A DNA stretch of 13,925 nt, taken from assembly GCA_011800805.1 (NCBI GenBank), contig MPNW01001297.1, forward strand, positions 1 to 13,925, given 5' to 3'. The first letter of the stretch is position 1; the number at the start of each line of letters is the position of its first letter. The DNA comes from Hirudo medicinalis. Its lineage: Eukaryota; Annelida; Clitellata; Hirudinida; Hirudinidae. The notes under the pieces were generated by a model that made no database searches, was not told where the DNA came from, and saw only the letters and a program-made list of their open reading frames with translations. Below are positions 1 through 7,854 of the stretch, piece after piece. The position numbers and the translations under genes are program-made.

Positions 1-95
1 TCAAAAGAAGATCAAAATTCCCAGGATCTGCAAAAATGAAACCACATGTGAACATGGATGTAATAATACTTTCTAAAATGCTTGGAATATTAAAC

Positions 96-294
96 CAGGA
101 TTTGTTATCCAATCAATCAACTTCTTAACTTCATAGCGGGTGAAGTTCGCGAGGTCGATGAGTGCATGTTCATCAAGATATTTTAAATCTTTCACACAAC
201 TAATACTCAACTTTCTGAGGTTGTCTATCATTTCTTCACACTCATAAGTTAATTTATTTGGAAATGTTAATTTAAGGAAATCTACTAGATCCAT
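96..294 (-). CDS. Gene D, first coding exon (domain A); partial, continues off the left edge
   Basis: The ATG at 294-292 opens a 66-codon exon that ends in phase 1 at a donor (CCT G|GTTTAA, G at 96). It has exactly the same 199-nt length as the first coding exons of the two other family genes in this window (4180-4378 and 12662-12860). Shared positions include M-(D/N)-L-x-(D/E)-F-L near the start, F-P-x-K at residues 11-14, M-I-(D/E)-(D/N)-L at 22-26, a V-(S/K)-D-L core, and E-(I/V)-K-K-L near the end. The composition suggests a compact helical, SAM-like protein-interaction domain. No catalytic motif is visible. A splice acceptor (ATTGCAG, AG at 301-300) lies 5 nt before the ATG, so the 5' leader is probably spliced. 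The rest of the gene (expected B and coiled-coil exons) lies before position 1. The frame stays open past the donor to a stop at 73, which is intron read-through. Confidence 0.7.
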
Positions 295-299
295 GATAT

Positions 300-573
300 C
301 TGCAATATCAATATTTTGGAAAATTTAAGTAGATTTAGTAATTATATCCATTACATTCTAGGTAAATGTAACTAATATCCCAGTGTTACATTGCATTACA
401 TTTAAAAATTTGCTGATTAAATCTATGATGAGACATTAAAATAACATATTGTCCAAAACATGTTATAATGCAAATAACAACAATTTGTAAACAATTTATA
501 AGACTTACCATCAAAAACTTAAAGCCACAGAAAGAATATTCAAAACATGTCACATGCAACTTAACTTTTAAAG
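300..573 (-). promoter_or_regulatory. Gene D 5' leader: 209-nt 5' UTR intron and TATA-like element
   Basis: On the minus strand a good donor (GATG|GTAAGT, exon end at 509) can pair with the acceptor ending at 300, giving a 209-nt leader intron whose downstream exon starts 5 nt before the ATG. Gene A has the same arrangement. A TATA-like TTTAAAAG lies at 572-565, which would put the start site near 535-545. The donor and acceptor are seen directly; the start site is inferred. The TATA assignment is weak because this DNA is very AT-rich. Confidence 0.4.
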
Positions 574-1060
574 CATTTCCCGTTGAATACGTAATCGTTG
601 TGCTTGGGGTTTTCTGATTTATTTTTGTCCAGCAGCTTGCATAAACTCTTACTCATACCTTCATAATTGCCTTTTGTTTTACCTTCGACATTTACTTACA
701 TGATATCTATTAACTCGACAACTTTTAAATCAATTACTTAGTTAAAAAGTTAATTTCAATTAAGTACTTATAATAATTATTAAACATCATTTATTTTTAA
801 TTATTAATAAACGTATGCACTCATTCAGCATTTATCACATACATGTATTATGCGTGTGTCTGTCTGATTGTTCAAGGTTTTTTCATCTTTCTAAATTTCC
901 AATCCATCTAGCTGACTTAACTTCTTTAGCTTAGTAGTTAAATATAATCGTTCTTGGAATTGCCAGACGTCATTTCAGTTGCTTTGACATCTGCAACCAC
1001 GGTTACTCAGCTCACCTGTGAAATTAGTCTCTAGTTTAAATTAACAGAATTAAATCAACA

Positions 1061-1064
1061 TTAA

Positions 1065-1094
<30 letters not shown>
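1061..1094. repeat. (ATT)n microsatellite
   Basis: About eleven trinucleotide units, slightly imperfect at both ends (TTA-ATATTATT... to ...ATTAAT). It lies in non-coding DNA with no visible link to a gene. Confidence 0.9.
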
Positions 1095-1095
<1 letters not shown>

Positions 1096-1906
1096 ATAAC
1101 AACTTAAATAATTCTATTTCCCCGGCTCAACCTTTCCAACATTTTAACAAACCCAATAAACTGCATGCTATTTTATCGTTGACGATTTAACTGATTCTAG
1201 AAATTTGATTATTGGTTTTATTGGTATTATTTATATTATTATTTATATTATTATTACTGGATTATTATTTTAGCTTATTGCTTAAGCTAACTCCTAGGAT
1301 TAACAGTGCATAACATTAATAAAGGTGTCACGATCATTAAACTGAACATCTCAGTGGATGTTTATTTCTCCGCAGCTTTCACAGTCTCTCACTCCAATCT
1401 TACTTATTGATATTTGTTTTAGCTTAGACTTTAACAACCTCCAGCTTTTGCAGAGATGACTCACACAAATAGTATTGTAATTAATAATTTGATTTTAATT
1501 ACATTTTAATATTTGCCATAATTTCTATACATTATATATTTTTTTAATAAAATTATTGCACAATCTTCTCAGTTAACATAGAAATACTCACACATATTTT
1601 ATTTGTTGTGTGTTTGTGCTTGCATGGGTGATTGTTCAGGGAATTACCAGATTTCCAAATCTCTTCCCGATTGTTAAGATTTTGTTTTGATTGTTCTGAT
1701 TTGTCTATTAAGACCATGTTTCATTGTGTTTCTCTGTTCACAGTTGCCTCTATTTTACTTTATTTTCATATTATTCCATTATTTTATTAATTTTTAATTG
1801 TTTTTCTCTTTTCTTTTTCATAAGTTTTGCCTTTTTCCTGTTAGTTAGTGTTTTTTCTATTTCTCACTTACCGTGCATGTGGCAAAGCATGGCTTGTCCT
1901 TCAGTT

Positions 1907-2077
1907 TGATTAATTGAATAAATGAATAAATTAATTAATTGAATATGGTAATGGTAATAGGACGGCTGTTAGCGGGAGTTTTTCCCTTAAGACGTTCCTT
2001 TTTTTTCCTTTCGGTTCCAACTTGTACTGGTTTTGTGTTTCGTGTTTCAATAAAAAAAATAAAAGGAAAAAAAAAAC
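1907..2077 (+). repeat. Possible 3' tail of a degraded retroelement (simple repeat, then AATAAA and A-rich run)
   Basis: A TGAATAAA/TTAATTAA-type simple repeat (1907-1945) is followed by about 100 nt of unique sequence. Then comes AATAAA (2049-2054) running directly into an almost pure A stretch with a few G bases, ending at 2077. AATAAA plus an adjoining A tail is what a retroposed 3' end leaves in genomic DNA. No coding remnant or target-site duplication was found, so the element type is open. It may simply be low-complexity DNA. Confidence 0.3.
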
Positions 2078-3221
2078 ATCTCCACAGATAGTTGCCTGTA
2101 TTGGTCCGAGCCTCGTTTCAGCGAGGCAGTGGGAATTGTACTTTAAGCTATTGAATGTAATTGGATTTCAATTCAATTATTGGCAAACCTTGCATCTTAA
2201 TGTCATTGTCATAAAAAACAATAACGAAAATTACATCAAAAATTATTTTGATGTTGATATTAAATTATATGCATGTCTACTTATTCATTGTAATACATTT
2301 CTTAGTCTTCGAAAACTAAGTTAACTTAGTTTCGTTAAAAATTTCTGGTGGCACAACGTGATGTTTCAAAAAAAATATTTTTAAGTCTTTCAGTAAATAA
2401 ATTTGTGATTTGTTAATAAACGATTTCCTTTTCGTCATTTTGTTGTTGCAACGCCAATGTATTTTCGATTATAAACGGATTTATATAATTAAAAGGTTTA
2501 TTAAGATGATGTATCAAAACACTTATTAAACAAGTGGTTCATCAATTTTTGAAAATTAATTCAATTTTGATCATCAACATAATCTTAACATTTGAATGTC
2601 AATGACATGCTTGAAAATTCAAAGCCTGCTCATTCTCTCGAACATAAACCGTCAAGCATATATTATGATTGTTAAATTCTAATAGTATTTTGGGTATTTT
2701 TGGAAGTGCACGAATTTCACGATGTGCGTTAAAATTGAATAAAGCGAATTATTTTTTCAAACGACATCGACAAGTAAACTAAGTATTAATCGGCTTAGGA
2801 TTGTTATAACATTTGAAACGCAAGCCTAAAGAGTTTCTAAGTAAAATGTTGCTTTATCTTCTGATGAAAATGAGATTCAAGAAAACCACCCCTCAGCCTC
2901 AGTTAAATTCGATCCTTGCAGACCCGCTTGATTTTAGGTTAACATTTTTAATAAGCTTTTATAATTTCAATTCATGATTGGCCCAAAGAGCCTAATCCTT
3001 TTGTTCCTGCAGACAATTCTGTATTCATATATTTAATGCTTAACTCAAATCACCTCTTCAAAGCAACGTAACTGGGTGCTAGTCATAATGTATTGCATCG
3101 TCATAAAGTTCATTTCTTGATGACAAGTTTCTTGTTGCTCGCATTTCCACAATTGAACTCTGTCCCATCTTGCACGTATTTCGATGTTAGCATCATGAAA
3201 CAAGTTTGATAAAGTCATTTA

Positions 3222-3262
3222 GATGATGGTGATGATGATGATGTTGATGATGATGATGATGG
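3222..3262. repeat. (GAT)n microsatellite in the 3' flank of gene C
   Basis: A run of GAT/ATG units with two interruptions (GGT and GTT), beginning about 20 nt beyond the gene C stop codon. In the sense of the gene it reads ATC repeats and would lie in the 3' UTR. Confidence 0.85.
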
Positions 3263-3283
3263 TAGTGGTGGTGGAAAATGATT

Positions 3284-4378
3284 TCAGAACTTAGACGAAG
3301 ACCTACAAATATCTTTACTCGGAGTTTCATCTCCAACAGAGAGATCAAATATTTCCAATTTCCTCTTTAGTGCAGCAATCCTTCTTCTGTTATCCTCTAT
3401 TTTTATGTTCAAGCTACTGAGCACAGAAGAGGAATCCTTTGATTTATAGTCTGTCAATATGTTAATTAAATTAAATAATAAATAAGAACATTTGAATTAT
3501 ATTATTATATTCCACCAAAACGAATTGCTTGCCTAGGCCGAGGGATACAAGTTTATATCCAAAAAGGCCTAAGTATAGTGAGCTATCCGTGTCTACAGCT
3601 TTCTTGCTAATTTCTGTTGCTACCATTTCCAGGTTCGAGTTTTCATCTTGTAATATTTTTATCTCATCGATTATATCATCCAAATGCATATTTCTCCCTT
3701 TTATCAGGTAGCGGCGATTACAAAGCTTGATGTCTCTTTCTTGTTCATATTCTTCTTTGATATCGTCATATTTCTCTGAATTGTCTTTATATGCAATAAT
3801 AACAATTTACACTTGCAGTATTTAGGTATATTATTTATGAACTTTCAGAATGTATTTAATTAATAAATTGTAATATAAAGGCAAAGTAATTTACTTCGTC
3901 GAATGTAATGTTCAATTTTAGATATTTCAATTTGTGTTAGAGTATCTCCCTTTTTTAGATCGTACGTGTTGATGATCAAAATATCCTTTCCATTATAAAT
4001 CCCTTCATCATTTAAAATATCTTTGATTTCATTTAGTCTCCCCTCTGGAGTGCCAGTAAAAATCTCCAATAATATTTGTTTAAATGATTTATATTCTGCA
4101 ATTATCAACTGATTCAATATTTACAAAAACCCAATAATTGAAATAATAATAAAAATTTGCACATTAATTAACAATTAACCTGGATTGGTTGCCAATCTAA
4201 GTAACTTCTTGATTTCAATTTGAGAGAAGTTCTTAACACCTTTCAATGATTCTTCTCTCAAATCTTCCAAATCGGAAACCTTATTAATACTCAAATTTTC
4301 AAGATCTTCAATCATTTTGAAGTATTGCTTTTCCTCTTTTGTCGGAAAAGCTTCCTTTAAAAACTCTTTTAAGTCCAT
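3284..4378 (-). CDS. Gene C: complete four-exon A-B-coiled-coil protein, 272 aa
   Basis: Coding exons are 4378-4180 (199 nt), 4095-3895 (201), 3784-3533 (252) and 3450-3284 (167), joined by introns of 84, 110 and 82 nt, all in phase 1. The sum is 819 nt, or 272 residues plus TGA. Residues 1-66 are domain A. Residues 67-133 are domain B (EIF-x-GTP, then R-L-x-EI, then IYNGKD). Residues 134-217 start with a KYDDIK motif shared with gene A, continue as a charged helix, and end in a Gly/Leu-rich hydrophobic stretch (about 203-216). Residues 218-272 hold a basic helix (IAALKRKLE) and a Ser-rich tail. The third intron has no phase-compatible GT donor and appears to use GC (CTAG|GCAAGC). The ATG has a good context (AAACC-ATG-G) and aligns with the other family starts. 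I do not recognise the family. An interaction or scaffold role is inference only; no enzyme motif or signal peptide is present. Confidence 0.75.
3451..3532 (-). other. GC-AG intron (gene C intron 3, 82 nt)
   Basis: The minus strand reads CTAG|GCAAGC at the donor (exon end 3533) and ATTGACAG at the acceptor. CAG/AG followed by GCAAGT is the known consensus for the minor GC-AG class. All GT dinucleotides near the expected exon end (for example GTTTTG and GTGGAA) are in phase 0 and would break the frame of the last exon. The GC site gives phase 1 and a 252-nt exon divisible by three, like every other internal exon of the gene. Without splicing, the frame would end at a TAA at 3473-3471. Confidence 0.55.
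3895..4095 (-). CDS. Gene C exon 2: single domain B
   Basis: This 201-nt exon lies between an acceptor (AATTGCAG) and a donor (GA|A-GTAAAT), in phase 1 on both sides. It has exactly the length of the first B exon of gene A (12398-12598). It encodes the B pattern: two hydrophobic residues and EIF, then GTP and R-L, EI, an IL pair, then IY-x-GKD, a short beta-like ILIIN, and finally the I-E-I-x-K-I-E helix. Gene A has four such exons and gene C only one, so the B number varies between paralogues. Confidence 0.75.
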
Positions 4379-4465
4379 GGTTTGTGTTTATTGATTTGAA
4401 GGTATAATGCTTGCTTTGAGTCTCTTTGACGAGGTTTCCGTCAATGTCTAGGAAATAAATAGCCA
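4379..4465 (-). promoter_or_regulatory. Gene C 5' leader and TATA-like element
   Basis: TATTTAT (4461-4455 on the minus strand, in the context GGC-TATTTAT) sits about 80 nt before the ATG and resembles the GGC-TATAAATA box of gene A. Unlike genes A and D there is no acceptor 5 nt before the ATG, so this leader looks unspliced. An alternative reading uses the pyrimidine-rich TTTATTTCCTAG at the same place as a 3' splice site. A 6-bp stem (TTGACG/CGTCAA, 4426-4444) lies in the leader. Confidence 0.35.
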
Positions 4466-4469
4466 CATT

Positions 4470-5530
4470 AATCGTCTTTTTAGAGTAATTTTTAGAGTAA
4501 GTTAAAAAAAATCATGCTAGAACTTCAAATACAATCTTGAAAAATTTAAATCTCGCAACCCCTACGTTATATTTTTCTTTTCAGACATTGTACGCAATGC
4601 TATCTTTGACGGTTGATTTTTAATCTGACTTTAATAAACTACAGGCGGAATGCATCATATTCATTTCAATGCATTTCAAGTACTCAGACATTTTACCAAA
4701 AACGTCATAGATAATTTTGTTAGAACAGACATAGTGAAATTAAATGAATACATAAGTAATAATAGTCACCAAGGGTCATTAGTCGACCATCACAAAGCTT
4801 ACGTAACGTTTATCAAGTTTTTCAAAATAATTGTTTTATTCGCAACTCACATCTTCTAGATAAATAAAATTCTCGCCTTCAAATTTATTTAATTAAAATA
4901 ATTAATATTTTGGAAACGATTATATTAATTCAAAAATGCAAATGCAAGATTAATACAAGCCTTTGCTACCTTTGTCTTTATATATTACATGCTCCATACA
5001 TACTGATAGTCTTAGTAAATGTTAGACAATAGGTTCCAGCCTTAAAATAACGAGCTAGAAGAAATAAGAGATTTTCACGCTTGAAAAGTCAAGCATGACT
5101 GAACTGCTGGTTCATAAATTTCCCAAAAGTAATCAGGTGTTACCTGAGATAGAAAATCAATGACTGCGCTATGGACAGGCTATATTCTAAATTTACAATA
5201 ACGTAGTGGTGCAAAAGATCAGCCAAATTAGGCGAGACATCCAGTAATCCCAGATAATCATCTTCATCCTATAGCATCTCAGATCCACACAAATACTTAA
5301 CCTGATTATTCAGTTCGGTTAACTGAATGCTTGCTCAATAAACTTATTAGCTAACTTCTCCAAGTTTCAACCGGAAATTCCAGAAGTTAACTTACTAGTT
5401 TGCTCAACCACAGTTTATTTCAAAGCGATATCATTTTTTGCACTCCATATTTCTTTTGTAAACTATTGATAAGTTATGGCTAGCTTCATCACTTTCAAAC
5501 GAGCCGGTTGAAAAAAGCCATTGTTAAAAG
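4470..5530. other. Gene-free spacer with a diverged dispersed repeat
   Basis: I find no exon with splice support. The open frame 4650-4859 on the plus strand has no recognisable motif, no codon signature and no family relation. At 5285-5346 there is a diverged relative of the flank repeat seen at about 6986-7050 and 9677-9738: ACAAATACT, then ATTATTCAGTT, then ACTGAAT and GCTCAATAAACTTA. Confidence 0.5.
5285..5346. repeat. Diverged third copy of the duplicated flank repeat
   Basis: About 62 bp keep the order CACAAATACTTAAC, GATTATTCAGTT, AACTGAAT, TTGCTCAATAAACTTA. The same series occurs in both duplicated blocks (9677-9738 and, with a small deletion, about 6986-7050). It contains an imperfect palindrome (ATTCAGTT/AACTGAAT). 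Similarity fades within about 60 bp on either side, so it is a dispersed repeat rather than part of the recent duplication. Confidence 0.55.
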
Positions 5531-5533
5531 CCA

Positions 5534-5706
5534 TGTCACGATGGGTGAGCCACACCCATCCGTGACATTGTTGATTTTTGTTTTAATAAAAGACTATTTT
5601 ATGTAAATTTGACTGACTTGGTCGTTGGTCATTCTAAGTTTGAATATTTAATCGTTCCCGAGTCGTTAGATAAATGTTGAATGTTGAAGAGGGTAGAGAC
5701 GTGACA
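5534..5706 (+). mobile_element. Possible short solo LTR (173 bp, TGTCAC...GTGACA)
   Basis: The element starts TGTCAC and ends GTGACA, a 6-bp terminal inverted repeat with the TG...CA ends typical of LTRs. It contains AATAAA at 5585-5590. It is flanked by AGCCA (5529-5533) and AGCCG (5707-5711), a possible 5-bp target duplication with one mismatch. The first 34 bp form a strong hairpin (14 and 15-nt arms with a one-base bulge, GATGGGTG/CACCCATC). No internal retroelement coding sequence accompanies it. The ends could be chance in 173 bp, so this is tentative; a MITE is an alternative. Confidence 0.4.
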
Positions 5707-5819
5707 AGCCGGCTGAACTTCTCGCCTAAAATATCTATTTCTACCAACCAAATATAAACAAAGTGCAACCGATTAATCACAAGACGTTCAGTAATATCCC
5801 CAACACTTTGAATTTTGTT

Positions 5820-6140
5820 AAATTATGTTCCATATAATTGTTTGTGATAAAACAGCAGTAAATATACCGATCATTTGGACTTGGTTTGATCAAAATTGCT
5901 TTGAAATAGTGCTACATATAATAAATGTATTTTTGATTAATTATTTACTCTAATTTTTCACACTAAATTAAAACACACTGATTAAAATTAAAACAATACT
6001 GATGCAGATGGTTTTATTTTGTTACTAAATATTCGGACCTGTTGTTAAATCAAAGTTGCTACAAAATAATGATACGTATATTAAATCAATTTTTGAATAA
6101 TTATTCACTTTAATATGGATCACTGATTTTGGATTATCCT
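5820..6140. repeat. Imperfect tandem duplication, units of about 155 bp
   Basis: The segment from about 5820 to 5975 and the segment from about 5985 to 6140 share a colinear series of words: GATAAAACAG versus GATGGTTTTA, CGATCATTTGGACTTG versus ATATTCGGACCTG, TCAAAATTGCT versus TCAAAGTTGCT, AAATAGTGCTACATAT versus AAATAATGATACGTAT, then TTTTTGA and ATTATTTACTCTAAT versus ATTATTCACTTTAAT. The units are well diverged. The second unit is repeated again inside the duplicated block at 9357-9530. Confidence 0.5.
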
Positions 6141-6185
6141 AGATAAGAATTCCAAAAACTTTATTTTTTGCCCCTAATGCATGTC

Positions 6186-6890
6186 AAATTCTTAGTTACT
6201 TGTGTGCAAACCTTTGTATGTATGTTTGTTTATTTTAGAAATGGAGATTGATTAGTTTTTTCAATATCGATTAATCGTGCTATCAAAGGTTTTAATCTTA
6301 ACCCATAATTAATCGCACCATCTTACTTTTCAAATAATTTCCCAATATATTTCATTTTTATCCAAATAGTTGTTGTAGTTCATTAATTCACATTTAGCCA
6401 GTTGCTGAGGAAAACAAATCTGTTGATGACGTCTGGAGAAGCACATGTGCCATTTAGACCACCCGGGTGTCGATGAAATTATGGAGATGGTCTGTCAGGG
6501 ACTCTGCTGGTGGAGATTTCAAAACTCAACTTTAGAGTATCGGGAGGGGCAGGATGTCGGCAAAACAAAATGGAGGTGTTGGGTTTCGGAATTGCGGATT
6601 CGGGGTATGGCGTCTGTGAGCCGTGCTTGATGAATGAGGTCACGTGTTGGGCAACAGCGATTGCTGAGGGGCTGCGCTTTAGTGGTTAGGGTCTGCTGGG
6701 AAGATGGTTGTCACAAAAGAATCGACGTACAGACTGCGTCCCCAGAATGAAGACAAAACCATTTGGTTGCCCATGGCGTAGTTCTGTTCGGGACGAACAG
6801 ATCTAAGGAGAATGTAATGTTATAACCCTGGCACATAATTAAATAAAATAACTAAATAAATCAGGAATAATTAAATTTATATTGCTACAT
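6186..6890 (+). mobile_element. Degraded gypsy-like LTR retrotransposon remnant (3' end of pol plus start of 3' LTR)
   Basis: This insert is present in copy 1 of the duplication and absent from copy 2. At 6445-6510 the plus strand encodes CHLDHPGVDEIMEM followed by a WW pair, resembling the H..H-G...WW part of the zinc-binding region of Ty3/gypsy integrases. At about 6720-6790 it reads TYRLRPQNEDKTIWLPM, like the C-terminal module that closes gypsy pol. A purine-rich CTAAGGAGAATG (6803-6814) then precedes TGTTATAACCCTG (6818-6830), which is identical to the first 13 bp of the solo LTR at 9037. That order (integrase, pol end, polypurine tract, LTR) is correct for a gypsy 3' end. It is internally shortened, has several stops and is non-functional. 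The LTR similarity is lost after about 15-30 bp. Confidence 0.5.
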
Positions 6891-7346
6891 TTCATCGTCA
6901 TATTTATAAACTTCTGAAGCGCAGCTTTGCAGAATTAAATTAAGTTTATTACATCTCGTAAGATTCCAAATTCTCACACCAGTTATCACAAATCAATACT
7001 CAACTTAATTATTCAGTTCTATTCACTGAATACTTGCTCAATAAACTTACTTGAAATCTCCCCAAGTTTACGGACGACCGGTTAATTTCAATATGTTGAA
7101 ACGATTACAACATATATATTTGAATAAATTGGATCAGATTTTAGCAGTAATGGCGAATTAATGCAGATTTTATCTTAAGATAAAACATTATCAACACAAG
7201 CATTGCCTTGTGAAAACGAATCAGGTAAAATAATAATTCTTGAAACCATCGATTTTGAGGGTGAAACGATAAATGTAAGTTTAATTTGATAAAACGAAAA
7301 ATCTCTACAAACAGTTTGTCTTTGTAGAAGTTACTTCAAAAATTCA

Positions 7347-7853
7347 TTAAAAACCCGCCTTAGTTTTCAAAAGCTCATCTATTACAGTTATTCTATCATT
7401 TTTGGACTTCAAGTACTTTTTCAACTCTTCATATTCATTTTCTGCTTCTGTCTTCTTTAAAACACCTGATGATATTGAAAATAATGTTGTTACACAAAAT
7501 AGTGGCATAAATAAATATCAAATCTAACTGTTTGTAAATAATCCCTTGAATCCCTTTTGCGAATTTTCAATGATCACATTCTTCAATCGAACGCAATCTA
7601 TTTCTAGCTTTCGCACATCTTCGAGTAAATCGTTCTTCTCGTTTATCAAAGATTGGCAACGTTTCATAATTAAATGGTTTTGCATCTTAATTTTCTCTTT
7701 TTCCATCTCTTCCTTTACCTTTGCCTCCATTACCTCTTTTTCTCTTTGCATCTTATTTTTGTCTCTTTTCATCTCTTTCGACTTTCTTCCCTTAACTCCT
7801 TTTCTCTTTGTTGTCTTAATTTTCTCTCTTTCCATCTCTTCCTTTGCCTTTTC
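7347..7853 (-). pseudogene. Orphaned 3' end of a family gene (coiled-coil exon fragment plus terminal exon)
   Basis: The minus strand keeps the last two exons of a gene A paralogue: a coiled-coil exon fragment (7853-7529), a 63-nt intron, and a terminal exon (7465-7347, 119 nt, TAA stop). The intron and terminal exon have exactly the lengths of their gene A counterparts, with the same donor (ACA|GTTAGA) and acceptor (ATCATCAG). Both exon ends are open. The remainder of the coil exon and all A and B exons are missing beyond the N at 7854, where a LINE begins. A +1 change near 7811 and a -1 change near 7785 put about nine residues out of frame before the frame recovers (KSKEMKRDKNKMQ and onward). 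There is no promoter or start, so this is a broken duplicate unless transcribed from elsewhere. Confidence 0.75.
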
Positions 7854-7854
7854 N
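7854..7854. other. Ambiguous base at a junction between unrelated sequences
   Basis: This is the only N in the window. To its left is family coiled-coil exon, and to its right is LINE coding sequence lacking its own C-terminus and 3' UTR. The two happen to be in the same frame, giving a chimeric open frame across 7524-8165. A lone N exactly at such a boundary suggests a scaffold or consensus join, though a real breakpoint with one low-quality base is possible. Confidence 0.7.

Larger units (their letters stand above)
510..3283. other. 2.8-kb gene-poor spacer between gene D and gene C
   Basis: No coding exon with family similarity, splice-site support or recognisable protein was found here on either strand. 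It holds an ATT microsatellite (1061-1094), a T-rich stretch (about 1730-1860), a TGAATAAA-like simple repeat (about 1907-1945), an AATAAA followed by an A-rich run (2049-2077), a 6-bp GC stem (GCCTCG/CGAGGC, 2110-2127) and a GAT microsatellite (3222-3262). The short open frames at 1724-1909 and 2022-2324 are low-complexity or unlike any protein and look accidental. A possible poly(A) signal for gene C (ATTAAA on the minus strand, 3037-3032) lies about 245 nt after its stop. Confidence 0.6.
5939..7853. repeat. Segmental duplication, copy 1
   Basis: The sequence from 5939 (AATTATTTACTCTAAT) to about 6181 matches 8993-9036 plus 9357-9575. The sequence from about 6893 to 7853 matches about 9572 to 10545. 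Both are colinear and in direct orientation, with roughly 90% identity by eye. Copy 1 alone carries the 6186-6890 insert and lacks the solo LTR present in copy 2. The block ends inside a coiled-coil exon, at a single N (7854). The coding part is described as a separate pseudogene entry. Confidence 0.85.

Noticed and set aside
2110..2127. GC-rich 6-bp stem with 6-nt loop as a terminator or tRNA arm
   Set aside because: Isolated stem with no T run and no other tRNA parts; no gene ends there.
1724..2324. Two plus-strand open frames (1724-1909 and 2022-2324)
   Set aside because: The first is a low-complexity Phe/Ser/Leu translation of T-rich DNA. The second runs through an AATAAA and A-rich tract. 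Neither has splice or motif support.
2584..2660. Inverted pair ATGCTTGA/TCAAGCAT as a MITE
   Set aside because: Only 8 bp, no target duplication and no second copy in the window. A similar GCTTGA/TCAAGC pair near 5080-5095 looks like chance in AT-rich DNA.
4650..4859. Plus-strand open frame of 69 codons
   Set aside because: No similarity to A, B, coil or retroelement proteins, and no promoter or splice context. The length is expected by chance.
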